The notes under the pieces: model-generated
Seen by the model: the letters and a program-made list of their open reading frames with translations, nothing else
The model's database searches: none
What the model was told of the DNA's origin: nothing
NCBI RefSeq assembly: GCF_016424485.1
Contig: NZ_JAELUP010000103.1
Location: 642,686-706,685 of the forward strand
Reading direction: 5' to 3'
DNA: 64,000 bases
Source of the DNA: Paenibacillus roseus
Lineage (GTDB): Bacteria > Bacillota > Bacilli > Paenibacillales > Paenibacillaceae
In this document: in pieces, positions 8,879 through 17,113 of the stretch
How positions within the stretch are numbered: the stretch's first letter is position 1
How the letters are laid out: every line of letters begins with the position of its first letter
Made by a program: the position numbers and the translations under genes

Positions 8879-10324
8879 ATGGTATGGAAAAGTGTCGTCG
8901 GCAAGCTGTGGCTAACCATTATTTTGCTTGTCGCGTTAATTCTGATCACGCTAGGAACGCTGCTGCTGTTCTATGTTGATTTAACGTTTTCAAGTGCGAC
9001 GCATGAAATTATGGTGCTCTTTATTATTACCGGAGTTATCGGGTTTTTGCTGACCACGTTTTTCGCTTTTTTTCTGATTACGAAAATTACGCAGCCGCTC
9101 GTTCAGCTCAAGAAGGCGGCTGACCAGATTTCCAAAGGAAAGTACCAGACAAGGGTGCCGATCCGCTCCTCCGATGAAATCGGGGAACTGAGCAACACAT
9201 TTAACCATATGGCCTCAGAACTGGATACGATCATCAAGGATCTGCACCTTGAAAAGGATCATCTCTCCAGCATGCTGCGCAGCATGGCGGACGCGGTTAT
9301 TACATTTGACGCTGCGGGCAAGGTTATTCTGACGAATCCCGAAGGCCAGCACGTAATGGAGCAGTGGCGCAATCTGGGTTGGACCGAAGGCGGTAACGAT
9401 GCTCCTGCGATGTATGGAGATGTTCCTGAACCACTCTATGAACTGTATCGCACTGTTCTGCGCGAAGGGCGGGATTTGAGTAGTAAAATCAATGTGCAGG
9501 ATGGTGTATGGTCTGTCGTTATGGCGCCGCTCACATCGAATGAGACCGTCAGAGGCGCGGTAGTCGTAATGCGGAATGTAACGGAGGAATATAAGCTGGA
9601 GAAGCTTCGCCGGGACTTTGTGGCGAACGTATCCCATGAAATCCGTACTCCGCTCTCCATGCTGCAGGGCTACAGTGAGGCACTGATGGATGATATTGCA
9701 GCCTCGCCGGAGGAGCGTCATGAACTGGTACAGGTCATCTATGATGAGTCCTTGCGTATGGGTCGTCTGGTGAAGGATTTGCTTGATCTGGCGCGAATGG
9801 AAGCCGGTCACATTGAGATGAACTTTCAGCAAGTCGAACTTGGGACGCTGATCCGCCGGGTGCAGCGAAAGTTCCAGGTATACTCCAAGGAACGGGGAAT
9901 CACCTTAACCTATTTGCTCCCCGAGCAGCCGCTCATTCTGGAAGCGGCAGATGAGGATCGGCTTGAGCAGGTGCTGACGAATCTACTTGACAATGCCCTG
10001 CGCCATACAGCGGAGGAGGCTGGTATTTCGATATCGGCCGAGCCGCTCAGCAAAGATGGCAAAGCCTACATTCAGCTTCAAGTAAAGGATCAAGGGGGAG
10101 GCATTCCTCGGGAAGATCTTCCATATATCTTTGAACGTTTCTACAAGGCTGATAAAGCTCGCACACGGGGCTCCTCAGGCGGCACCGGACTTGGTCTGGC
10201 TATTGTCAAGAACATTGTGGAATCTCATGGAGGGACCATCCAGGTTGAAAGCCAGTTGAATGTGGGAACGACATTCACGATGCTACTGCCGGTGGGCTCG
10301 CCATCCTATCCTATCGGAACATAA
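8879..10324 (+). CDS. resE: Sensor histidine kinase ResE with minimal extracytoplasmic region
   Basis: A 481-residue membrane histidine kinase, partner of ResD. In order: membrane segment 1 (about residues 10-32), a loop of only about a dozen residues, membrane segment 2 (about 45-68), a HAMP region, a PAS-like domain (MADAVITFDAAGKVILTNPEG, about 135-235), a dimerisation domain with phospho-acceptor His253 in VSHEIRTPLS, and an HATPase domain (N box DNALRH, G boxes DQGGGI and GTGLGLAI). As I recall, the B. subtilis protein is about 110 residues longer, mainly from an outer sensor domain that is absent here. The cytoplasmic PAS is therefore the likely sensing part. Confidence 0.94.
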   Translation: MVWKSVVGKLWLTIILLVALILITLGTLLLFYVDLTFSSATHEIMVLFIITGVIGFLLTTFFAFFLITKITQPLVQLKKAADQISKGKYQTRVPIRSSDEIGELSNTFNHMASELDTIIKDLHLEKDHLSSMLRSMADAVITFDAAGKVILTNPEGQHVMEQWRNLGWTEGGNDAPAMYGDVPEPLYELYRTVLREGRDLSSKINVQDGVWSVVMAPLTSNETVRGAVVVMRNVTEEYKLEKLRRDFVANVSHEIRTPLSMLQGYSEALMDDIAASPEERHELVQVIYDESLRMGRLVKDLLDLARMEAGHIEMNFQQVELGTLIRRVQRKFQVYSKERGITLTYLLPEQPLILEAADEDRLEQVLTNLLDNALRHTAEEAGISISAEPLSKDGKAYIQLQVKDQGGGIPREDLPYIFERFYKADKARTRGSSGGTGLGLAIVKNIVESHGGTIQVESQLNVGTTFTMLLPVGSPSYPIGT

Positions 10325-10327
10325 CGA

Positions 10328-10358
10328 AACCCCCAGGCCATTGTGGCCTGGGGGTTAT
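10328..10358 (+). terminator. Terminator between convergent resE and serA
   Basis: A perfect stem AACCCCCAGGCCA / TGGCCTGGGGGTT with a three-base loop lies right after the resE stop. It can serve resE and, from the other strand (TTTCG tail), possibly serA. Confidence 0.9.
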
Positions 10359-10391
10359 TGCCGCTCTGTTGAAGGGCGGGATCAAATGCGA

Positions 10392-11984
10392 TTAATATAA
10401 AACAATCTCTTTAGCGTTATTCAAATCCGGCAGCTTGGCAATTTCCTGCAGCACCTCACGCGGAACAGCTTTATCGACAGACAGCACCATTACGGCAGCG
10501 CCGCCGACGACTTTGCGTCCAACCTGCATCGTGGCAATATTGACGTCATTGCCGCCGAGCAGTGTACCTACGCGGCCGATAATACCTGGTTTATCGCTGT
10601 GGGAGACCAGAATAAGATTGCCTTCTGGAGCCACGTCAACCGGGAACTTGTCAATTTGAACGATCCGTGCGCCGTAGCCGTTAAGCAATGTTCCAGCCAC
10701 AAGCCGCTCTTCGTTTTTCCCGCGCAGCGATACGGAAATCCGGTTCGTGAATCCTTTTGATGTATGGGATTTTTGCACGATAATGTTCACGTCGCGTGTT
10801 TTGGCCAGATGCATCGAGTTTACTACATTGACCTGCTCAGAGCCGAGATGATGCGAGAGCACGCCTTTGACAACATAGCGTGTCAGCGACTGAGTATCAA
10901 CTTCAGCCAGATCGCCCGAATAATTGACCACAATTTCCTCGACGGCTCCCTCTGCGAGCTGTGCGGCGAAACTTCCCAGCTTCTCGCCAAGGGAGAAGTA
11001 AGGCTGGAGCTTGTTCAAAACTTCAGTAGGCACCGGAGGCATATTGACTGCGTTGCTGAACGGTTCGTTGCGCAAAATGTGCAGCACTTGCTCGGAAACA
11101 TCGATCGCTACGTTTTCTTGGGCTTCCACTGTAGAAGCGCCGAGATGCGGCGTTACGATAATTTTAGGATGCTTCAGGAATGGATGATCTTCAGCCGGCG
11201 GCTCGACCTCAAATACGTCAAATGCAGCTCCAGCAACGATATTTTGATCAACCGCTTCTACAAGCGCCAATTCATCGATAATTCCGCCGCGTGCGCAGTT
11301 GACAATTCTCATGCCGGGCTTCATGATTTCGAATTGCGCTTTTCCGATCATATGGCGAGTTTCAGGCGTTAGCGGTGTGTGGACGGTCATAAAATCAGCA
11401 TGACGAACGATATCCTCTACACTGGAAAGCTTTACTCCCATTTTCTCGGCTCGCTCTTCCGTCAGGAACGGGTCATAGCCCATAATCTCCATACCAAATG
11501 CCTTGGCGCGCTTTGCTACTTCGCTTCCGATTCTGCCCATTCCAAGGACGCCGAGCACCTTATTGCGCAGTTCTACGCCAAGGAAGGATTTGCGGTCCCA
11601 CTGACCGTTGATCGTTTTGGCATAAGCTTGCGGGATATGGCGCGCCACGGCCATAATCATGGCAAAAGTATGCTCACAAGTAGTAATGGTATTGCCGTCA
11701 GGCGCGTTGATTACGATAATCCCGCGTTGGGTTGCAGCAGGCAAATCAATGTTGTCTACGCCAACGCCTGCGCGTCCAATGACTTTCAGATTGGCGCCTG
11801 CTTCCATAATTCTTGGTGTTACCCGTGTTTGGCTGCGCACCAGCAGCGCATCGTATTCGCCAATAATGGCAACAAGCTCATCCTCGCTTAAACCGGGCTT
11901 TTTATCCACCAATACGTCCTCGGCATCGACAAGTTGCTGAATACCAAGGTCGCTGATTGGATCTGAAACTAGCACTTTGAACAT
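10392..11984 (-). CDS. serA: D-3-phosphoglycerate dehydrogenase
   Basis: A 530-residue enzyme catalysing the first step of serine synthesis, oxidising 3-phosphoglycerate with NAD. The NAD-binding motif is GVLGMGRIGSEVAKRAKAFG. The catalytic Arg/Glu/His set lies in NCARGGIIDE, FEVEPP, and TPHLGASTVEAQ. The C-terminal part has the intervening domain and an ACT domain (LVSHSDKPGIIGRVGTLLG), the usual serine-binding regulatory site. The start has a GGAGGAAT ribosome binding site. It is transcribed alone on the minus strand behind a 240-base leader with terminator-like structure. Confidence 0.97.
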   Translation of the reverse strand: MFKVLVSDPISDLGIQQLVDAEDVLVDKKPGLSEDELVAIIGEYDALLVRSQTRVTPRIMEAGANLKVIGRAGVGVDNIDLPAATQRGIIVINAPDGNTITTCEHTFAMIMAVARHIPQAYAKTINGQWDRKSFLGVELRNKVLGVLGMGRIGSEVAKRAKAFGMEIMGYDPFLTEERAEKMGVKLSSVEDIVRHADFMTVHTPLTPETRHMIGKAQFEIMKPGMRIVNCARGGIIDELALVEAVDQNIVAGAAFDVFEVEPPAEDHPFLKHPKIIVTPHLGASTVEAQENVAIDVSEQVLHILRNEPFSNAVNMPPVPTEVLNKLQPYFSLGEKLGSFAAQLAEGAVEEIVVNYSGDLAEVDTQSLTRYVVKGVLSHHLGSEQVNVVNSMHLAKTRDVNIIVQKSHTSKGFTNRISVSLRGKNEERLVAGTLLNGYGARIVQIDKFPVDVAPEGNLILVSHSDKPGIIGRVGTLLGGNDVNIATMQVGRKVVGGAAVMVLSVDKAVPREVLQEIAKLPDLNNAKEIVLY

Positions 11985-12025
11985 GTCAGGTATTCCTCCC
12001 TAGATTTAAGAAAATGAATTGCTGT

Positions 12026-12082
12026 AAGAGAAAAACCCTCATCTAGCTTCTCCGAGTAAGAGCAACGTAGACGAGAGTTTCA
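12026..12082 (-). terminator. Candidate leader terminator (attenuator) upstream of serA
   Basis: On the minus strand GAAACTCTCGTCTA pairs with TAGATGAGGGTTTT through about 14 base pairs including G-U pairs, and then runs into TTTTTC. The loop is about 20 bases. It lies between the serA promoter and the serA start, so it would end transcription early unless prevented. No T-box motif or other known riboswitch signature is recognisable. Confidence 0.5.
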
Positions 12083-12102
12083 TTCGCATCGTTGAAAATT
12101 GT

Positions 12103-12206
12103 CGAATGATTTCGTATGCCCGCATTGCCCTCCCAACAATACAAGGGTGAAAAATGCGGCGCTGTTAACCTCTATTATTTTATAGCAATCTGGTAGACAA
12201 TTGCAA
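12103..12206 (-). promoter_or_regulatory. Putative serA promoter and structured leader
   Basis: Minus-strand hexamers TTGCAA (12201-12206) and TATAAA (12179-12184) are 16 bases apart. Downstream, the leader can form a hairpin with arms at 12121-12126 and 12153-12158 (CGCATT/AATGCG). A second hairpin has arms at 12103-12109 and 12080-12086 (TCATTCG/CGAATGA), directly abutting the terminator-like stem. Confidence 0.4.
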
Positions 12207-12215
12207 TCCTCAAAC

Positions 12216-12245
12216 TTGCTCAATTATGAATTTTTTTGTTATGAT
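12216..12245 (+). promoter_or_regulatory. Putative promoter for the rhodanese gene
   Basis: TTGCTC (12216-12221) and TATGAT (12240-12245) are 18 bases apart, about 55 bases before the gene. It is divergent from the serA promoter. Confidence 0.4.
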
Positions 12246-12300
12246 TCAAGCATGTACGGCTTGGCCGGACTCTAGTTATGGGACTAAGGAGAGAGGTCTG

Positions 12301-12627
12301 ATGGAGAACTGGCAAAATATTAGAGCAGAGAACTTGCTGGAGAAGCTGGATCGCGGTGAAATCGAGGCGCGGCAAATTGTCGATATAAGGGAGACTATGG
12401 AGTGGGCATACTATCATCTTGAGCAAACCAGACATATGCCGATGAGTACAATTCCGCAGTGTCTAGACGAGTTGATGGGCGATGAAGACCTCTATATCAT
12501 TTGCGCGCATGGGGTAAGGAGTGTAGCGGTGTGTCGATACTTAAGCGAACAAGGCCGCGGCAACCTCCACAATGTTGCTGGTGGAATGGCGGACGCGGCC
12601 TCTGTTCTCGGCTTTCAATATGATTAA
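12301..12627 (+). CDS. Rhodanese-like domain protein
   Basis: A 108-residue single rhodanese domain. The active-site loop is CAHGVRS, with the catalytic Cys that would carry a persulfide in sulfur transfer. A conserved DIRE motif (residues about 24-27) and a terminal NVAGGMADA stretch also match the family. The ATG at 12301 was chosen because AAGGAGAGAGG lies just upstream; a further in-frame ATG 75 bases earlier has no such site. The physiological sulfur donor and acceptor are unknown. Confidence 0.88.
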   Translation: MENWQNIRAENLLEKLDRGEIEARQIVDIRETMEWAYYHLEQTRHMPMSTIPQCLDELMGDEDLYIICAHGVRSVAVCRYLSEQGRGNLHNVAGGMADAASVLGFQYD

Positions 12628-12668
12628 GTCGATCCTGAAGTTAACATACTGCGGTTACCCGAAATCTT

Positions 12669-13592
12669 CTAGCTGGCATCCATATAGAAGAAGGGAAGCT
12701 GTGGCAGCAGTTCCTTGTCATATCGAGTCAGTTTGGTTGCGGTGAAATCCCCTTTCCGCACTGCCTTTGTGCCGAGCAGCAGATCGACAACGGCGGATAC
12801 GGTTTTGATTCTCATTTTGGCAGGCTGGCCGGATTCAATAAACTCGTCCACCCGGACGCTCAAGTCATGCGGATAAAAAGCTTCCAGCGTGTTGCGGGAT
12901 GACAACTGATCGGCCATAACTTTGTTCTTCACAAGAAAAGGGAGTTTGTTCCAATTCGAGAGTTCCAATACGGACGGTGTCTCGTAATCGCTTGGAACTT
13001 TGACGTTAACCGTGGCTCCCCACTTGAGCATGGCGCCATAATATTGTTGTTGGGATTGCAGCGTGTACTCTACAGCTTGCGCATAGTAGGCATCCGTATG
13101 TAGAATATCGAGAACCGCTGAAATTGACTGGTCCTTGGAAGCTCCAGCTAGACGATTCGCGGCTTGCTCGAACAGTTTGAGACTTTTGAGGACATTGACC
13201 TGCGAATCCGCCAAGAGCGGTGAGACCGCAGGGATGGTAGCAGTCGTTATGGTTTGATACTGTTTCTTAGCCTGTTTGGCCAGTTCTTTGAAGGAGGCTG
13301 AGGCGTCGGTAGAACGTCCGTTCTCCAGTTTTTCGATTGCGGAAAACCATTCCGTTTGAAATTCGCGCAACGGTAAAAATACAGTATGATAATAAGAAAC
13401 CAGATCTTGTTGTTGATAAGCCGTTACTTTAGGACCACCCTCGGCATTGAGATGCTTCATCGGCAAATATTGGGCCTCGATTTTATCGGAGCCGATTTTA
13501 ACTCCGAAGAAAAAAGCGGCAACCGCCACAATAAGCATGAGTAAAAAGCCGAGACTGAACATCATTTCTGTGCGGGTCAGTCGTTTTTCCAT
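12669..13592 (-). CDS. Hypothetical membrane-anchored protein
   Basis: I do not recognise this 307-residue protein. It has one N-terminal membrane segment (about residues 12-34, ending FFFGVKIG) followed by a large, mostly helical outer part. The layout suggests a bitopic protein facing the cell surface, without catalytic motifs that I can identify. The start has a strong AAGGAGA site about six bases upstream; an earlier in-frame ATG lacks one. It faces away from the CPBP protease gene, and the two share a 109-base promoter region. Confidence 0.75.
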   Translation of the reverse strand: MEKRLTRTEMMFSLGFLLMLIVAVAAFFFGVKIGSDKIEAQYLPMKHLNAEGGPKVTAYQQQDLVSYYHTVFLPLREFQTEWFSAIEKLENGRSTDASASFKELAKQAKKQYQTITTATIPAVSPLLADSQVNVLKSLKLFEQAANRLAGASKDQSISAVLDILHTDAYYAQAVEYTLQSQQQYYGAMLKWGATVNVKVPSDYETPSVLELSNWNKLPFLVKNKVMADQLSSRNTLEAFYPHDLSVRVDEFIESGQPAKMRIKTVSAVVDLLLGTKAVRKGDFTATKLTRYDKELLPQLPFFYMDAS

Positions 13593-13701
13593 CGTTGTCT
13601 CCTTCAAAGTAGGTAGTAGGAATGTAGTGCCAATTTGTTTAATAGTATAGGTGAATCTTGGCGAAAAGGGAATAACATACTTAGATAACAGGCGGGAAGT
13701 T

Positions 13702-14295
13702 ATGAGAAAATTCGATATCCGCAAGCTGAAGCTTCGCAAGGTGACTATAGACCAGATCAATGACCGTTTGCTGCTGATTAATCTGTATATGACGCAGGCG
13801 CTTACCTTTATTATCGGCATCGTGTGGATTTTATTTCAGCGTCAGAACCCAATTTTATTGTTGCAATTTCCAAAAACATTAAATTTTTTATATTGGGGCG
13901 CAGGGCTTGCCGCTGTTGTCATCGTTGTCGATTTGTTAATCTCCAGATGGGTGCCTGAAGAGGCGACAGATGACGGAGGGGTAAATGAACGTTTGTTCCG
14001 CAACCGTCCATGGTGGCATATTCTTGTCCTTTCATTTGTAGTATCGGTCTGTGAGGAGTTGCTGTTTCGCGGAGCGATTCAACATGCATTCGGCGCTTAT
14101 TGGACAAGTATTCTATTTGCGGCCATTCATGTCCGTTATCTGAAGCACTGGATTCCGACAGGTCTTGTTTTTTCCATCAGTTTCGGTTTAGGATGGATTT
14201 ATGATTTTACAGGCACACTGTGGGCGCCGATTGCCGCGCATTTCATTATTGATGCGGTGATGGGACTCATCATACGTTACCGGAGGGAGTCATGA
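13702..14295 (+). CDS. CPBP family intramembrane metalloprotease
   Basis: A 197-residue polytopic membrane protein of the CPBP (CAAX protease and bacteriocin-processing, Abi) family. The metal-binding motifs are EELLFRGAIQHAFG (EExxxR), FAAIHV, and HFIIDAVMG. Four or more hydrophobic segments are visible. The ATG at 13702 with GGCGGGAAG upstream is preferred to a GTG 51 bases earlier that has no ribosome binding site. The substrate is unknown. The stop overlaps the start of the next small gene by four bases (ATGA). Confidence 0.88.
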   Translation: MRKFDIRKLKLRKVTIDQINDRLLLINLYMTQALTFIIGIVWILFQRQNPILLLQFPKTLNFLYWGAGLAAVVIVVDLLISRWVPEEATDDGGVNERLFRNRPWWHILVLSFVVSVCEELLFRGAIQHAFGAYWTSILFAAIHVRYLKHWIPTGLVFSISFGLGWIYDFTGTLWAPIAAHFIIDAVMGLIIRYRRES

Positions 14296-14510
14296 GCAGA
14301 AAGGAACGTTTCCGCGGACGCGGCCGTGCTGGGCGCGGCCGCAAGATGGAAATTAATGAACAGCAGGTCGGTGAGGAGCTGCCTTCACGAAAAAACAAGC
14401 ACGTTTCAACAAAAAGGCAGCTTACCAAACTGTATTACAATCTTTTGATTGTCTTGTTTGTGTGTTTGGTGGTAGGTCTAGTATTATACGGAAGAAGCGC
14501 TTATGAGTAA
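14292..14510 (+). CDS. Small basic single-pass membrane protein
   Basis: A 72-residue protein with a very basic N-terminus (repeated RGR) and one membrane segment at about residues 49-66. The start codon overlaps the stop of the CPBP protease gene (ATGA), with a GGAGG site just upstream. Translational coupling therefore suggests it is a real gene that works alongside the protease. Its function is unknown. Confidence 0.72.
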   Translation: MSRKERFRGRGRAGRGRKMEINEQQVGEELPSRKNKHVSTKRQLTKLYYNLLIVLFVCLVVGLVLYGRSAYE

Positions 14511-14549
14511 CAGCAACTTCATTCGCTCGATTCTGCAGGAAAGAAACAG

Positions 14550-15383
14550 GTGAGGCATATGGTTCAAATGGGACTCTTGGTTATGGCAGCATCATTGCTC
14601 ATCTGGATGCTGCTGGAGGCTTTTAAAATACGCGTTGAAAAAGAAGAGATTGTTATGGAGAAGCTGCCAGCCGAATTTGACGGCTTGCGCTTATTTTTTA
14701 TCAGCGATATCCACAGACGTGCTATACCTGACCGGCTTATTGAGGCATGCGAAGATGAGGGCGGGGCTGATCTAGTTGTCATTGGCGGAGACATCAGGGA
14801 GTATGGCGTCCCGCTGCGTCGTACCCGAGCCAACATCAGAAAACTGAGGCGTCTCGGTCCTGTCTATGCGGTTTACGGCAATCACGATTACGACGAATCG
14901 GCCCGTTCGCTACATGCCTTGCTGCTTCAGGAGCAGGCAACGCCGCTTGTAAATGACAACATCGTACTGAAAAGAGGGAAAGATCGGATTGTTCTATGCG
15001 GGGTAGATGATCCCATTACCGGGCGCGAGTCCCTTGCTGAAGCTTTTTCCTTCCGAACTGAGAGCAAGGAAACTTCTTCTGATAATCCATTTACCATATT
15101 AGTGTCCCATGATCCGAATCTGGTCGATCGGCTGACTGGGGCGCCAGTTGATTTAATGCTCTCCGGGCATACGCATGGCGGTCAAATCGCACTTCCTATT
15201 ATTGGACCGATCTCCCGGTCTTCTATTGTTAATAAATATTGCCGGGGATGGTTCTCGGCGACGATTAATGCCTCCAATGTTCCTATCCGGCTGCTCGTAA
15301 GCTGCGGTTTCGGCACTTCAAGAATTCCCGTCCGATTGTTCGCGCCTTCACAAACCCATTTGCTCATTTTGCGTTGTCCATGA
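14550..15383 (+). CDS. Metallophosphoesterase (YkuE-like)
   Basis: A 277-residue calcineurin-like phosphoesterase with an N-terminal membrane segment (about residues 5-25). The five metal-binding blocks are present: FISDIHR, GGDIREYG, YGNHDYD, LVSHDPN, and SGHTHGGQIALP. The family member YkuE is exported through the Tat route; a twin-arginine motif is not evident here. The substrate is unknown. A GTG at 14550 with AGGAAAG upstream is used. An ATG nine bases further in is an equally possible start. Confidence 0.88.
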   Translation: MRHMVQMGLLVMAASLLIWMLLEAFKIRVEKEEIVMEKLPAEFDGLRLFFISDIHRRAIPDRLIEACEDEGGADLVVIGGDIREYGVPLRRTRANIRKLRRLGPVYAVYGNHDYDESARSLHALLLQEQATPLVNDNIVLKRGKDRIVLCGVDDPITGRESLAEAFSFRTESKETSSDNPFTILVSHDPNLVDRLTGAPVDLMLSGHTHGGQIALPIIGPISRSSIVNKYCRGWFSATINASNVPIRLLVSCGFGTSRIPVRLFAPSQTHLLILRCP

Positions 15384-15477
15384 TTGCTAAAATAAGGCGG
15401 ATTGCCAAGCGTAGGCTCAGGGAACGATATATACGCATCTGCATTTTATCAACCATTATAACAAGGAGGCGTATACC

Positions 15478-15867
15478 ATGAGATGGACTGCATTTATGGT
15501 CGGAGGAGTTGTTGGCTTGGCAGCTGCGGCGGTATGGGCTCACAAGCGGCCTGCTACTTTTAACTGGATGTCCCATGCGGTTGGCGATGCAATGAGCAAC
15601 ATGAGGGAACGCAGAATGAGCAAAATGATGGAAATGGGACTTGAGTCCTTTGCTAGTAAAGAACATGAATCGAGTACGGGGGCGCATGTCTCCAAAGCTA
15701 GCCATAAAGCGGCGAAGTCGTCCGTGGGGAAAATGGCATCCAAATCCCACAACAAGAATCATCCGGAAAGCTGGGAGCGTATTGAGCAATTAGTCGAGAG
15801 CGATCCCGTGGCAAAGCGGGAGGCCGAGAAAATTATGGCTGAAAGCTTGACCGAAACAACTCATTAA
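15478..15867 (+). CDS. Hypothetical small secreted or membrane-anchored protein
   Basis: This 129-residue protein has an N-terminal hydrophobic segment (residues about 5-22, rich in Gly, Ala, and Val). A charged, Met-, Ser-, and Lys-rich remainder without recognisable domains follows. The start has a textbook AAGGAGGCG site, and a strong terminator lies just after the stop, so it is a genuine single-gene unit. The function is unknown. Confidence 0.78.
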   Translation: MRWTAFMVGGVVGLAAAAVWAHKRPATFNWMSHAVGDAMSNMRERRMSKMMEMGLESFASKEHESSTGAHVSKASHKAAKSSVGKMASKSHNKNHPESWERIEQLVESDPVAKREAEKIMAESLTETTH

Positions 15868-15884
15868 AAAATCAGGTTAGCAAG

Positions 15885-15924
15885 TCGCCAGCTCCTTATT
15901 TTTAAGGGCTGGCGATTTTTTTTG
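15885..15924 (+). terminator. Strong Rho-independent terminator
   Basis: TCGCCAGCTCCTTA pairs with AAGGGCTGGCGA and is followed by nine T residues. Confidence 0.92.
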
Positions 15925-16185
15925 AACTACGATTAACTCAAATTAAAGCTCAAGCGCTAACCTCTAGAAAAAGACAAGTATCCGATAATCAAATAGCGCA
16001 TATACATTATTAAAGCGCAGACAGGCATTGAAAATTTTATCCGCATTATTGTAAAAATCCTCAATTTACAGGTAGTGCATTTCGGAGTCAAAAGTGTTAA
16101 CATAGTTACATATGATGATTTTAATCACATATTATATGAAACTTCATACGTTGTTATAACCGATGCTGCAAAGGAGGATCCTGTC
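15925..16185 (+). promoter_or_regulatory. Upstream region of mecA with a putative promoter
   Basis: This AT-rich stretch has no credible gene. TTACAT (16106-16111) and TATTAT (16130-16135), 18 bases apart, form the best promoter candidate for mecA. The same spot contains the imperfect palindrome CATAT...ATATG. Nothing else is evident. Confidence 0.4.
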
Positions 16186-16794
16186 ATGAAAATCGAACGG
16201 TTGAGCCAGAATAAAATTAAGATTTTCCTGACGTTCGACGACCTGCTGGAACGAGGGATCCAGAAGGATGATATGTGGCGTGAAATCCCGAAGGTTCATG
16301 AGCTGTTCAGCGAAATGATGGACCAAGCATATAATGAGCTCGGATTTGATGCTAGCGGGCCGCTTGCTGTTGAAGTATTTGCGCTTCCCGCACAAGGTAT
16401 GGTTGTCATCGTAACGCGCGGCAAATCGGAATCTCAACAGAGCGCGGACACGGAAGAGGACCAGGACGAAGATGTATATGAAATGGAAGTGACGCTGGAG
16501 CACAGCGATGTAATTATGTACGCATTCCGCGATTTTGAAGATGTCATTTCGGTAAGCCATCAGCTTCTTCAAGCGAAGCTTACAGAAGACGGAAGACTTT
16601 ATTCTTACCGGGGAAAATGGATTTTAACCTTTGACCCCGTCAATTCTGATCAAGGGCGTACAGCTGCGCTCATTGCCCTGCTCGCAGAGTATGGCGATGC
16701 CACTTCCTTAACAACAGCGGTCTTGGAGGAATACGGTAAGCTCATTATGGCTTCCGGAGCCGTTGCTGAAATATGCACTCATTTCCAATCCTGA
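16186..16794 (+). CDS. mecA: Adaptor protein MecA
   Basis: A 202-residue adaptor that hands substrates to the ClpC ATPase for degradation by ClpCP, best known for control of competence. The N-terminal domain (MKIERLSQNKIKIFLTFDDL, residues 1-85) binds substrates. An acidic linker (TEEDQDEDV) leads to the C-terminal domain (about 105-202), which contacts ClpC. The ATG at 16186 was chosen because AAAGGAGG lies nine bases upstream and the resulting N-terminus matches the family. The gene stands alone, between terminators. Confidence 0.95.
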   Translation: MKIERLSQNKIKIFLTFDDLLERGIQKDDMWREIPKVHELFSEMMDQAYNELGFDASGPLAVEVFALPAQGMVVIVTRGKSESQQSADTEEDQDEDVYEMEVTLEHSDVIMYAFRDFEDVISVSHQLLQAKLTEDGRLYSYRGKWILTFDPVNSDQGRTAALIALLAEYGDATSLTTAVLEEYGKLIMASGAVAEICTHFQS

Positions 16795-16807
16795 TTTCCA
16801 CATATCG

Positions 16808-16843
16808 AGCACCGGACAGTAAGTCTGTCCGGTTGCTTTTTTC
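16808..16843 (+). terminator. Terminator after mecA
   Basis: ACCGGACAG / CTGTCCGGT with flanking AGCA/TGCT pairing, followed by six T residues. Confidence 0.9.
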
Positions 16844-17113
16844 TTTGACGAAAAAATGAGGCAATATCATCATTTTAAGCATATAAACCAGTTTTACCTT
16901 GTATAAAAGTAGAGAGGCGCCGTTTATTATGCTGTTGGACGAGCCTTCTCCTCAATCGAACAATTTCCATGGTTTTGAATTGCAGCATTGACAGATACTA
17001 ACCTGCGGGGAGAATGAGCAGCCGAAAATAGGTTGCTTCCATTATTTGCCTGAAGTCAGTACGGCGTTATTGCCGTTTGCACTTATAACAGCGAAGGCGG
17101 GTGTTAATGAAGC
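16844..17113 (+). other. Non-coding region before the glutamate dehydrogenase gene
   Basis: It contains a TATAAA at about 16899 without a good -35, and a 20-codon reading frame (16929-16991) that lacks a well-placed ribosome binding site. ACGGC/GCCGT arms near 17060 resemble the core of the repeat family seen at three other sites in the window. A -24/-12-like pair near 16971-16983 has the wrong spacing. The promoter is not clear. Confidence 0.4.

Noticed and set aside
16971..16983. A possible SigL (-24/-12) promoter before the glutamate dehydrogenase gene
   Set aside because: The GG and GC pairs are nine bases apart instead of ten, and the CAC part is missing.
16929..16991. A 20-codon possible leader peptide before the glutamate dehydrogenase gene
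   Set aside because: Its nearest AG-rich stretch is too far upstream, and no terminator follows to suggest attenuation.
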